Shown in pieces: positions 8,258-16,284 of a DNA stretch of 20,329 bases. Origin of the DNA: Fragilaria radians (Eukaryota; Bacillariophyta; Fragilariophyceae; Fragilariales; Fragilariaceae); assembly GCA_900642245.1 (NCBI GenBank), contig CAAAJI010000405.1, positions 24,047 through 44,375 of the forward strand. Reading direction: 5' to 3'. Position 1 is the stretch's first letter. Each line of letters begins with the position of its first letter. Under the pieces are notes generated by a model. The model had not been told where the DNA came from. It worked only from the letters and a program-made list of their open reading frames with translations, and searched no databases. A program made the position numbers and the translations under genes.

Positions 8258-9717
8258 ATGCAACAAAAAGCGTTTTCATTTCTACTAATCCTCGTTTTGC
8301 TTCTCCTTCGTGACATACATGCAGTAAACGACCACTCTTTGAAACAAGTTGAACGTAAAGATGCAGGTGCATTTCTTAAATCTCATTCTGGCAATATCGA
8401 TACTCACTCTACGTTAGCAGTCTTAAATAGTGAAAGTTTGCAATCACAACGACGTGTAGAGGATTGTGCCATTGACAAAAGTCTTGTCGCTTACTTTGAT
8501 GTTGGAATTCAAATAGAACCTTCTGTACAAGCTACTGCTTGTCCCTTGGCAGATCAGGTTTTGCTTGGAAACGACATCAATAACCTCCTTCAAAGATATG
8601 GCTACGGAGACAAAAGGGATACCGAAGTGCAGTACTATGCTGGCGTATGTAGCACTCCTACTCTTCCATCGACAAATACTACTACGACGAGACATCGCAA
8701 CCTGCAGTGTAAATGTTGGTTGTGGAAAGGTACAGCATTTTGTGTTAGAACTATGTGTAGTTCCGATAACAGTGACATGAGGTTACGAGGTAGGAATCTG
8801 CAATCCTCTTGGTTCTTAAATACCTACAAGTTTAAACTGCAATCTGATTTGCAAAAGGCTCTCGCGGATGAAATTGTGAAAAGTCATTTGCTTTGTCTTG
8901 GGGTTAACCCGAAGATTACTGTTAACGTGATTGGGAAGACATTATCCCAGATTCAAGGGATACAATGTAACACAAGCCTCGGCTTCTTAGATTCGGTGAG
9001 TCTAGCGACAACCAACCTTCCTCTAGTATCAAGTGATTCCATCCTATGGAAAATGTGTGAAACTTGATTTTTCGAAAAGCGGAAACGGCACTGCGCTTGT
9101 GAAAGGAGCCTATGTGACTAGAAACTGGAAAGACCAATATGGAATTACCGTCACAGCGTTTGGCCACAATGGGACAGGATATACACCATCGAGGATGGCT
9201 CGTGTATTCGACACACGATCTCCAAAGGATGATCCAGACCTTGGTAGTCCCAATTCAAAATGCCCTGTCCCTGGACCTGGTATCGGAACTGGTGGAGAAC
9301 CCGGTAAAAGTGGAGCAAATTGTGTTCCAGTTGGTAGTAAGTATCATCCACGGATTCGTGTCCTTTCACAAGTTCTTAACTCATAATTTGATTCATGTAC
9401 GATGTCTAGATGTTTTGATTGTCCAAGAAGACAATTCTGCGGAACCGGATGACAATGCTCACGGTGGTACAATTACATTTCAGTTTGACAAACCAGTTTT
9501 CATTAACGACGTTGGAGTTATGGATATACAACATCTCGAACAAACTATGACATTCACATACTCGAATGGAGGATATGAAGCATTCCGCTACAAAGGATTT
9601 GGCGACAATTCTGTCCAACGTGTCATTTCGAATAAGAGAGGTGTCGTCAAGTTGGATGTTTTCTTTCGATCCTCTGGCGCTGTTACGGAGCTAAATTTCT
9701 GTCCATCCTTGCTCTAG
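8258..9717 (+). pseudogene. Secreted diatom-type protein, family member 2, frameshifted
   Basis: Exon 1 is 8258-9336 and exon 2 is 9410-9717, with a 73-nt intron at 9337-9409. It is the close partner of the intact gene at 14528-15986. The start is the ATG at 8258, followed by a signal peptide (MQQKAFSFLLILVLLLLRD) and HAVND. The same landmarks follow: CPLADQVLLGN, AGVCSTP, the Cys-rich CKCWLWKGTAFC, the Gly/Pro hinge, and the C-terminal domain with PDDN, GDNSVQRV and TELNFC. Around 9032-9035 there is one base more than in the intact copy. The frame then ends at a TGA (9065-9067) shortly after PLVSSD. Downstream codons resume cleanly in the +1 frame (IPSYGKCVKLDF) through the intron to the normal stop. 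Total exon length is exactly one base above the intact copy. It may be a young pseudogene, a null allele or a sequence error. Confidence 0.8.
9337..9409 (+). other. Phase-1 intron of gene 2 (73 nt)
   Basis: Donor gtaagtatc, acceptor gatgtctag. It differs from the gene 3 intron by about eight bases, all in the first 29 nt; the last 44 nt are identical. Splicing forms an AAT (Asn) codon as in the paralogues. Confidence 0.85.
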
Positions 9718-10499
9718 ATATTCGTTATAATACCCTCACGCCCTCTTCCGAAAAAATCTATGCTCAATGCCATTAGTTCTGTGTTAAACTACTTAAGATA
9801 CTGCGTATGCTCCAACCCATGAATTTTCTCCTATTGAAACTAGATCAATGCATTTCTATATAGACGTCTTTTTTGGCATGATTTTTTAGCTTCCGCATAC
9901 TGATAGAGATAGTATTCACCTATGGCCTAGAGGTTAATTTTCTTTTGTTGGATCATGTTGTCTTGCAGACATGTCTACAATATTGTTGTGCTACCCAATT
10001 GAGAATATAGTCAAAACACGGATTAAGAAGTAAGACATTGATATTGGCTTCTCGCTCTAGTTTCTGCAACGCATAACTGTAGTTTTAAAGATTGCGGTTG
10101 CTCTACTAAATGCTCAGACTTTAAGATAAAAAAGTGCTGTTTCAGGTGCGTGTCATTTACATTCAATCAAATAAACTATAAATTGTGAGCCAGTAACAGC
10201 AAATAATGATTGAGCAAGTGCAAGATTGCCTATTGACAATGATCTCCCAGAAGGAGCAACTATTTTTTCAAATAAGCAAATGCAATTGATCTGAAGAGGA
10301 CTTGCAACTCATTAATCCATTTCTGATCCTTGTTAATCTTAACTTGAGAGTATTTCTTAATTTTTCCTCTGGCTCTGAATCCGAAACATGAAAAGTTTTC
10401 AGGACATCCAATGTGTATATGTATACTACTCTCACTTGCAGGGTCTTGCATTAACATTCATTGCAATGGTTGTACTTTTTTGACATGATGCATTTGTTT
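9718..10499. other. 3' flank of gene 2, then intergenic
   Basis: The first ~175 bp match the 3' flank of gene 3 ('ataccctcacgccctcttcc', 'cttaagatact', 'ttttggcatgattt'), marking the right part of block A. From about 9900 to 10500 there is no gene. The left edge of the gypsy relic may extend into 10260-10460, where a minus-strand frame has no recognisable motif. Confidence 0.45.
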
Positions 10500-10519
10500 A
10501 GGTTTACAACACTTGACTC

Positions 10520-10695
10520 ACAAATTGCTAATGTTTAGTGAATATACTATACCACGTTGCATTCAAGTGAGGTTGCCTTTTCTTTGTGATGTGCCATCTT
10601 TCAGTTCATGATACCAATCCAAAATCTCTTGAAACAGGTCAGAACTGACAACAAGTTTTCCTTTCCGATGAATAATGGGGATGCCATTAGTAATT
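10520..10695 (-). pseudogene. Gypsy integrase N-terminal (H2C2-type) remnant
   Basis: Minus-strand translation gives GIPIIHRKGKLVVSSDLF followed by QEILDWYHELKDG, resembling the segment before and at the first His of gypsy integrases ('g.lyykgrl.VP..l...il.wYHe...HpG'). The HPG part is replaced and a stop follows soon after. The zinc-site cysteines further on are only suggested in shifted frames. Confidence 0.5.
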
Positions 10696-10709
10696 ATTTC
10701 CTATCTTTT

Positions 10710-11275
10710 GGTGCAGCTATTGCAAGGAGTGCAATGATTTTCTTACACTGTAGTTTAATACCTTTGGAGGAAAGGGTATAACCAAGGTAGTCCACTTCCT
10801 GGGAGGCAAGGAAAGTCTCTTCAACGTGAATGTAAAGGTTCTGGGAGCGGGTACGGTCAAGTACCTGGGCCAGGCGCTTAACCTGATGCTCAAAAGTATG
10901 CTTGTTGAAAGAATGATATTATTGATGTAGAATATAATGTCTTCAAAATCATAGAAAATTTTAGACATATGTCCTTGAAAAATATCAGAGGATGGCAAAC
11001 ATCCCTGTGGCAAGCGGGTATACATGTAACAGCCCCATGGGAGTACAATTCCACAACGTTTCTAAAAAGCTTTGTCCATTTTGAAGTGGTAATTGACCCT
11101 GTTACGATCTAAGCAACTAGCAGAGGTAAAACCTTGTACTTTCCAGATGACTTCATCAATGAGGGGAAGATGGACAGGTTTGCGGATTAGACATTTATTA
11201 AGCTGGCGAATGTCAGTTAGGAATCTAACACTCCCACTTTTCTTTGCCCTAAAGAGGCATGGGGCCCCCCATTCT
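10710..11275 (-). pseudogene. Gypsy reverse transcriptase, catalytic motif altered
   Basis: Reading down the minus strand: HSEWGAP, then RFLTDIRQLNKCLIRKP, then SCLDRNRVNYHF (the LD of the first catalytic motif), an in-frame TAG at 11064-11062, then YTRLPQGC and SSDIFQGHMSKIF (the palm region), then FYINNIIL where active enzymes have Y-x-D-D. The two catalytic Asp codons read AAT AAT (Asn) at about 10918-10923. A frameshift follows, and the thumb region continues in another frame (FEHQVKRLAQVLDRTRSQ ... VDYLGYTLSSKGIKLQ). The stop, the frameshift and the loss of both aspartates make it inactive. Confidence 0.8.
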
Positions 11276-11279
11276 GAAT

Positions 11280-11881
11280 GAACATTGGATTATAGGATGC
11301 CAATGCGGCAAAGATCCTCCACTTCTTCTCGGGCAATTTTGAAAATGCTTTGGGGAATCTTGTATAGAAGGGTTTGGAATTAGGTTTTAACTCAAGGTGC
11401 GATTTGGTATCAGGCACCTTTCCAAGTGTACCATCAAAAATGGAAGCATATTGATTAAACAAGTCAAATAAAGCATCTTGTTGAGTTTGAGAAAGATGTG
11501 TACATTCAAAAATTATTTCTTGATGATTGTGTCTGTGGTATTGGCTTGAGGTAATTGTGCCTTCCATACAACGTTTAGCGCGTTGTAAGATTTCTGGCAC
11601 TTCCATGTCTTGCATATCAACAGGAGATAATTCCTCAGGACAAATTGATCCATTCTGTCTCGTGGGAATGGTAACGTCCTTCCATGTGACAGGGCACCTT
11701 GAGAAATCAAAAATGAGACCCAATTGTTTGATAAACATATTCCAAAGGCAATGGTGTGTCCAAAGCATTGAACTTGAACTTCAGTGATAATTTCATTGGC
11801 GCTGTTGGTCTTGTTGTTATCTTGGACTTGAAACATTTCTTCAATATGATTGATTTCTGAAACCAGTGCTTGAAGCTTCAT
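11280..11881 (-). pseudogene. Gypsy protease-to-RT linker remnant
   Basis: The minus frame 11768-11217 contains a region typical of this family between protease and RT: LIFDFSRCPVTWKDVTIP, then THLSQTQQDALFDLFNQYAS, IFDGTLGKVPDTKSHLEL and KPNSKPFYTRFPKAF. The last part matches the 'h.eL.pgakPfh.rpyPvp' lead-in to gypsy RT. The sequence continues upstream in another frame (11881, QALVSEINHIEEMF), so there is a frameshift near 11770. No clear protease DTGA motif was found. Confidence 0.7.
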
Positions 11882-12033
11882 CAGATTGGTCCTTCAGTGA
11901 GAGGGTGTTGTTTTCCTTGCAATTTTTCATTACGTTGGAACGTGTATTGTATTTTTGTTGTTCACTTTTTGGTTTTTACTATTCTTATCTTTAGGTTGAT
12001 TTTACATTCCTCAGGTTGCTTCTGAATAACTTC

Positions 12034-12075
12034 ACACTGTGATGTTGTGTGGTTGCATTTTCCATGTATTTCACA
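12034..12075 (-). pseudogene. Gag zinc-knuckle relic
   Basis: Minus-strand codons give CEIHGKCNHTTSQC, a short Cys/His cluster (C-x2-H-x2-C-x-H-x4-C). It resembles the 'YC.yHG..tH.t.eC' knuckle of stramenopile gypsy Gag proteins and sits between the Gag segment and Pol as expected. The surrounding frame has stops upstream (near 12120-12150). Confidence 0.55.
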
Positions 12076-12223
12076 ATATTTTTGCGGTCGATTTTTTTGA
12101 ATTCCCGTCAGCCTTGTGTTTCATCCCTGGCTGAGAATTTTGGTTGTGATGGTGATTCAACAATGTTGTTTTGTGTGGTTTAATCTGGTTTGGAGACGGG
12201 TCATGTGGCTCTATGCTTTTTAG

Positions 12224-12478
12224 TCAAGAATAATAACTTGTTTGAGCGGCAAGACTCAGATGACGTAAGTTTGCCTGTACTTGAGTTTTCTTCCATCCTG
12301 CCAGGCAGGTGTTTCGGACAATTCTGGCCAATGCTGCATCAGTGAAGTTGAGAGTCTGCATGCCGGGATTACTAACTGGATTAGGGACCGGTGTATAGTG
12401 GATGAGATCATTCAAATGACTAATTCTCTGAACAAAGTATTTAACAGACATATTTCTAGGCTTTTTGTCATCAGACAT
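12224..12478 (-). pseudogene. Gag segment of the gypsy relic
   Basis: An 84-codon stretch contains KKPRNMSVKYFVQRISHLND, then LIHYTPVP, later FTDAALARIVRNTCLAGWKK. It follows the gypsy Gag pattern 'kPr.mtvr.f..R...Ln.yl...P ... ls..el..i.....p..W...'. It ends at a TAA at its 3' side and lacks the remainder of Gag. It is the most upstream coding relic of the element recognised here. Confidence 0.6.
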
Positions 12479-12484
12479 CCATTC

Positions 12485-12751
12485 CTTGATGTCTAAGGAA
12501 ATGGATCTGCCATAGGCAGTGCTATGACGCTACTTCTGCCTACAAAGAGCCTAAATCTTCATTAACATCCGTCAGTGGATTCAAGATCCAAGCGCAATGT
12601 AATGATACTGCAAACACACGTCAGATGATACAACATACTTGATGTTACATCAAGAAGAGGATCTTACCTTTAGTTCTTTAGCTTAGCTTAACCTTTTATA
12701 ATATCACCTACCTTGTAACTACGCAGCGTAATTCTTGAAGACCCTTACGTC
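12485..12751. other. Intergenic between the gypsy relic and block B
   Basis: No gene or LTR recognised. It ends at the sharp start of homology to block A at 12752; the sequence just before (ttacgtc) does not match the corresponding position in block A. Confidence 0.4.
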
Positions 12752-12906
12752 AGGATCACAGCAGCAGATGTAACAACCTTTGTTTCTTTGTCCGAATATT
12801 GCCATGTAAAGCATACGATCCAAATCAAAAGGAACAATGCGAATGCATTCGGTACTCCAGCAAAGTATAACGATGACTTAATAGAATACGGGTATGAATG
12901 TAATTA
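12752..12906 (-). pseudogene. Truncated duplicate of the RAB5IF-like gene
   Basis: 12752-12880 aligns without gaps to 5852-5980 (I count seven mismatches in 129 bases). 12881-12906 aligns to 6016-6041 after a 35-bp deletion. The fragment therefore carries codons for about residues 70-78 and 90-133 of the functional protein, out of frame at the deletion. It lacks the start, the first membrane helix and the C-terminus, so it cannot encode a working protein. Confidence 0.85.
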
Positions 12907-13020
12907 TATCCTCACAATGTTTAAGAGCTACTTTTCAATTTCATTTTCATGCGATTTGATTATTCTTGAATTATATTCTAATTAATGAAGAACGTGAAGA
13001 AATCAATAAATATCCGTTAA
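12907..13020. repeat. Single relic unit of the ~110-bp tandem repeat
   Basis: Contains 'cacaatg', 'acttttcaatttcattttc', 'atgcgatttgatt', 'attctaattaatgaagaacg' and 'ccgttaag' in the order of the 6640-7126 units, with several substitutions. It directly follows the RAB5IF fragment, unlike block A where about 600 bp separate the two. Confidence 0.65.
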
Positions 13021-13789
13021 GGGAATCCAATGATTTACATATTTCCCTTTATGATTTGGATTCTCTGAATGACTTGCAAGATGACATTGCGTAAGGGCTG
13101 TTTTTTAATGAAATTTCTATGCATGTTCAAATTTTGGCTTCTTCGCGTTTCACTTAAAAGGAAATGTCAAATGATTATTCCTTTTATTTTTATTCCACTA
13201 CCTTTATCTCTGCTTGTAGATGTAGCGCAAGGAAGAGTTCATATCTATGCCTACAAAAACTAAAGCATCTCTATTTTGTCAGAAAGGGAATGATTTTACT
13301 GCATTCCTATGTTCCAGGTCAAGATTACATTTTACACAATGTGCACTCTTTGGAATTTCCATGCGCTATGGCTCCATCTATTCATAATCTTGATGTGATA
13401 CAACCAAAAAGTGGCTCTAGTGTTCTGTCTTCTGGATTAATACATTGGCAACCATACTGTAAAGCATGACTGCAACCCTTATCTCCTTCATTGACACCAC
13501 CTATGATGAAGGCATTCAATCTCTAAGAGATTCCTAAGATTCCTGAGTTTACTCCCTGTAGCTCCCAAAAATGCAGTAGTTTGATTAAGTCATGGGTATC
13601 CACATCATCACACACATACTTACTATATTAGGAATACTTTTGATGAGGACAAAATCAAGGGAGTATCTGATGGCTTAACCATTCAAGGGAGAATGCATTC
13701 AGAATGATACTTCTATAATCTACGCTTTGGATAAAGCAAAACAATTCAAGTTCATAACGGATCTTCCTGTCAACTCTTCCAAATCAAGA
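13021..13789. other. Block B spacer, no supported gene
   Basis: An ATG-initiated 101-codon plus-strand frame (13164-13469) and an overlapping one at 13069-13263 have no recognised motif and no preserved counterpart in block A. They are left uncalled. Confidence 0.4.
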
Positions 13790-14390
13790 TTAAAAGAGAA
13801 AATCTCGATTCTCACTCAATTCAGCCAGCTTTTGAGCCTCTTGATGCTGAGTCTTCTTTGTTTGATTTATCCTTATCATAGCAAAGAAAAAATTGATTGG
13901 ACTTATTCCCTTTTATCACATTCTTCAAGGCCTTTCGCAACTTCAAAGTTTTCCATTATCGATATATAGAACTAGGGTAACTTGGAAACATTATGGCGTA
14001 TGCGAAAGGTTCTAATGATATTGAGATTGCTTTGTTTTAATCATGACCAATTTTACAAAACAAAGTCACGACTTGAAAGCTGTTCAAGCATCTTGTCATG
14101 CACCCAAAATTGGAAATATTTAGATACCCATTCCAAAATTGTCTCATGCATAAATATATAACTAGCATGATCTTTCAAGAATTTACATCAAGTTTCATTA
14201 GGAATTTTATACAATCCGATGGGATATTACTAAATTCCAAGCGTTGACCGACACTCAAGTTAACACTTACTTAAATCTTGGACGTGATAGTACTTGAAGA
14301 ATCCATTATGGGCAATGTTTCCCTCATTCACGGATCAAGGTGCCTTACGGAAATTTCTTTAACAAACAAAAAAGAGGGACATCTCGAGGG
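13790..14390. other. Block B 5' flank of gene 3, homologous to the gene 2 flank
   Basis: Matches 7560-8080 in patches ('gagcctcttgatg', 'ttatcatagc', 'ttatcacattctt', 'aacttcaaagttttccatt', 'ttcacggat'). Many substitutions and indels disrupt the frames in both copies, supporting non-coding status. Confidence 0.5.
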
Positions 14391-14400
14391 CATATATCAC
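14390..14400 (+). promoter_or_regulatory. TATA-like element upstream of gene 3
   Basis: Reads gcatatatcac about 130 bp before the ATG at 14528, the same distance as the element of gene 1. A 'gcatagtctgtaaatgcc' block at about 14464-14482 is shared with gene 2 and may be part of the 5' UTR. Confidence 0.4.
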
Positions 14401-14527
14401 AGCTTTCTCCAAGTTATCCGATTAACCCTTTACATCCATGAATATTTAACCACCGGACGCAAAGGCATAGTCTGTAAATGCCATACTTCTGGTATTTTTG
14501 GTTATTGCTACAATAACGAAAAGGAGA

Positions 14528-15986
14528 ATGCTGCGATATTCAATTTCAGTGTTACTAATCCTCGTTTTGAATCTCCTTATTGACATACATGCAGTTAACG
14601 ACAACTCTTTGAAACATGTCGAGAGCAAAGGTGCAGGTGACTTTCTTGAATCTCATTCTGGAAATATCGATATTCACTCTACTTTAGCGATCGTAAACAG
14701 TGAAAGTTTGCAATCACAACGACGTGTACAGGATTGCGCCATTGATAAAAGTCTTGTGGCTTACTTTGATATTGGAATTCAAATAGAACCTAATGTACAA
14801 GCAACTGCTTGTCCCTTGGCAGATCAAGTTTTGCTTGGAAACGACATCAATAACCTCCTTCAAAGATATGGTTACGGAGACAAAAGGGATAGCGAAGTAC
14901 AATATTATGCTGGCGTATGTAGCACACCTACTCTTCCATCGACAAATACTAGTGCGACAAGACATCGCAACCTGCAGTGTAAATGTTGGTTGTGGAAAGG
15001 TACCGCTTACTGTATTAAGACTACTTGTGGTTCAGATAACAGTGACATGAGGTTACGAGCTCGGAATCTGCAATCCTCTTGGTTCTTTGATACCTATAAA
15101 TTGAAATTGCAGTCTGATTTGAAAAATGCTCTATCGAATGAAATTGTGAAAAGTCATTTGCTTTGTCTTGGGGTAAATCCGAAGATTACTGTTAACGTTA
15201 TTGGGAAGACATTATCCCAGATTCAGGCGATTCAATGTAACACAAGTCTCGGCTTCTTAGATTCGGTGAGTCTAGCGACAATCAATCTTCCTCTAGTATC
15301 AACGATACCATCCTATGGAAAATGTGTGAAACTTGATTTTTCGAAAAGCGGAAACGGCACTGCGCTGGTGAAAGGAGCCTATGTGTCTAGAAACTGGAAA
15401 GACAAATATGGAATTACCGTCACAGCGCTTGGTCACAATAGTACAGGATATACACCATCGAAGATGGCTCGTATATTTGACACAAGATCTCCGAAGGATG
15501 ATCCAGACCTTGGTAGTCCCAACTCAAAATGCCCTGTACCTGGACCTGGAATTGGAACTGGTGGAGAACCCGGTAAAAGTGGAGCAAATTGTGTTCCAGT
15601 TGGGAGTAAGTAATATTCTTTGATTCGCGTCCTATCACAAGTTCTTAACTCATAATTTGATTCATGTACGATGTCTAGATGTTTTAATCGTCCAAGAAGA
15701 CAATTCTGCAGAACCAGATGACAATGCATACGGCGGTACAATTACTTTTCAGTTTGACAAACCAGTTTTCATTAATGACGTCGGAGTTATGGATATACAG
15801 CATGATGAGCAAACCATGACATTCACATACTCGAATGGAGGACATGAAGCATTCCGCTACAAAGGATTTGGCGACAATTCTGTCCAACGTGTCATTTCGA
15901 ATAAGAGAGGTGTAATAAAATTGGATGTTTTCTTTCGATCCTCTGGCGCTCTTACGGAGCTAAATTTCTGTCCATCCTTGCTCTAG
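14528..15986 (+). CDS. Secreted diatom-type protein, family member 3 (two exons, intact)
   Basis: Exon 1 is 14528-15605 and exon 2 is 15679-15986, giving 461 residues. The function is unknown. The ATG at 14528 begins a signal peptide (MLRYSISVLLILVLNLLID) ending near HAVND; the open frame extends 30 bases upstream only through a TTG. Landmarks are DCAIDKSLVAYFDIG (69-83), CPLADQVLLGN (95-105), AGVCSTP (128-134), CKCWLWKGTAYC (151-162), then LLCLG, AIQCNTS, YGKCVKLDF and a Gly/Pro hinge (CPVPGPGIGTGGEPG). After the intron comes the domain VLIVQED, EPDDN, GGTITFQF, GVMDIQ, GFGDNSVQRV, SGALTELNFC. R-x-L-like motifs lie at 145-150 (RHRNLQ) and 177-182 (RARNLQ), with QRRV at 64-67. Even cysteine conservation suggests disulfides and an extracellular home. 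It is the only intact member of the duplicated pair. Confidence 0.88.
15606..15678 (+). other. Phase-1 intron of gene 3 (73 nt)
   Basis: Donor gtaagtaat, acceptor gatgtctag. Unspliced reading would end at a TAA at 15611-15613, within the donor. Splicing gives VG-N-VLIVQED, the same junction as in genes 1 and 2. Confidence 0.88.
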
Positions 15987-16284
15987 GCATTCATTACCAT
16001 ACCCTCACGCCCTCTTCCGAAGAATTCTTTGCTGAATGCTATAAGCTCAAACTAAAAAAAATTATGAGTCAAAAACTTGACTTAATTCCTTAAGATACTC
16101 AAGTTTACTCCAACCTATACGTATCTTTTTGAAACTTGATAAATGCAATTTCTACACAAAACTTCAACCAAAATACTCTGTTTTGGCATGATTGGTTATC
16201 TGAAAACTTAGTCAATTGATTTTGATTCCAAATACTGAATTAGGAAGTGTAAAATCCCTTATTGGATCATATATCGTACGGGGA
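15987..16284. other. 3' flank of gene 3
   Basis: The first 40 bp are close to the gene 2 flank ('ataccctcacgccctcttcc'). Weaker similarity continues to about 16200 ('cttaagatactc', 'ctccaacc', 'ttttggcatgatt'). No gene is seen. Confidence 0.5.

Larger units (their letters stand above)
5852..9893. repeat. Segmental duplication block A (RAB5IF 3' part to beyond gene 2)
   Basis: Collinear and in direct orientation with 12752-16200. The shared order is RAB5IF sequence, ~110-bp repeat unit(s), a spacer with 'gagcctcttgatg', a promoter with a TATA-like site, the secreted-protein gene, and a 3' flank with 'ataccctcacgccctcttcc' and later 'ttttggcatgattt'. Alignment begins abruptly at 5852/12752 (offset 6900) and has faded by about 9893/16200. 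Block A is longer than B, mainly because of the expanded tandem repeat and spacer differences. Confidence 0.8.
10500..12480 (-). mobile_element. Decayed Ty3/gypsy LTR retrotransposon (Gag-Pol relic)
   Basis: Read on the minus strand from 12480 down, the order is a Gag segment, a zinc-knuckle, a protease/linker region, reverse transcriptase and an integrase zinc-binding region, which is Ty3/gypsy order. Frames change several times and stops interrupt the RT. The RNase H domain appears deleted: the RT end (KIIALL, near 10730) is followed almost directly, by about 10690, by integrase-like sequence. No flanking LTRs or target-site duplication were recognised. It lies between duplication blocks A and B. 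Confidence 0.8.
12752..16200. repeat. Segmental duplication block B (RAB5IF fragment to beyond gene 3)
   Basis: Direct-orientation partner of 5852-9893, with the same order of components. The left boundary is sharp; the right boundary fades after 'ttttggcatgattgg' near 16200. The offset falls from 6900 at the left end to 6269 at the gene stop codons, so B has lost, or A has gained, about 630 bp. Confidence 0.8.

Noticed and set aside
8444..8695. Minus-strand frames antisense to genes 2 and 3 (also 14714-14965)
   Set aside because: Present in both copies only because the sense genes are conserved; no independent coding features.
9028..9040. Frameshift in gene 2 explained by an extra intron or programmed +1 frameshifting
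   Set aside because: No GT-AG pair nearby restores the frame, and no slippery site is evident; a simple one-base insertion explains it.
9033..9386. Gene 2 downstream part as a separate gene starting at 9033
   Set aside because: The putative start is GTG in mid-domain, and the sequence is the direct continuation of exon 1 seen in gene 3.
9900..12751. LTRs flanking the gypsy relic
   Set aside because: No direct repeat pair starting TG and ending CA was found by eye on the two sides.
13164..13469. 101-codon ATG frame in the block B spacer
   Set aside because: No recognised motif, no counterpart in block A, and it overlaps another equally plain frame.
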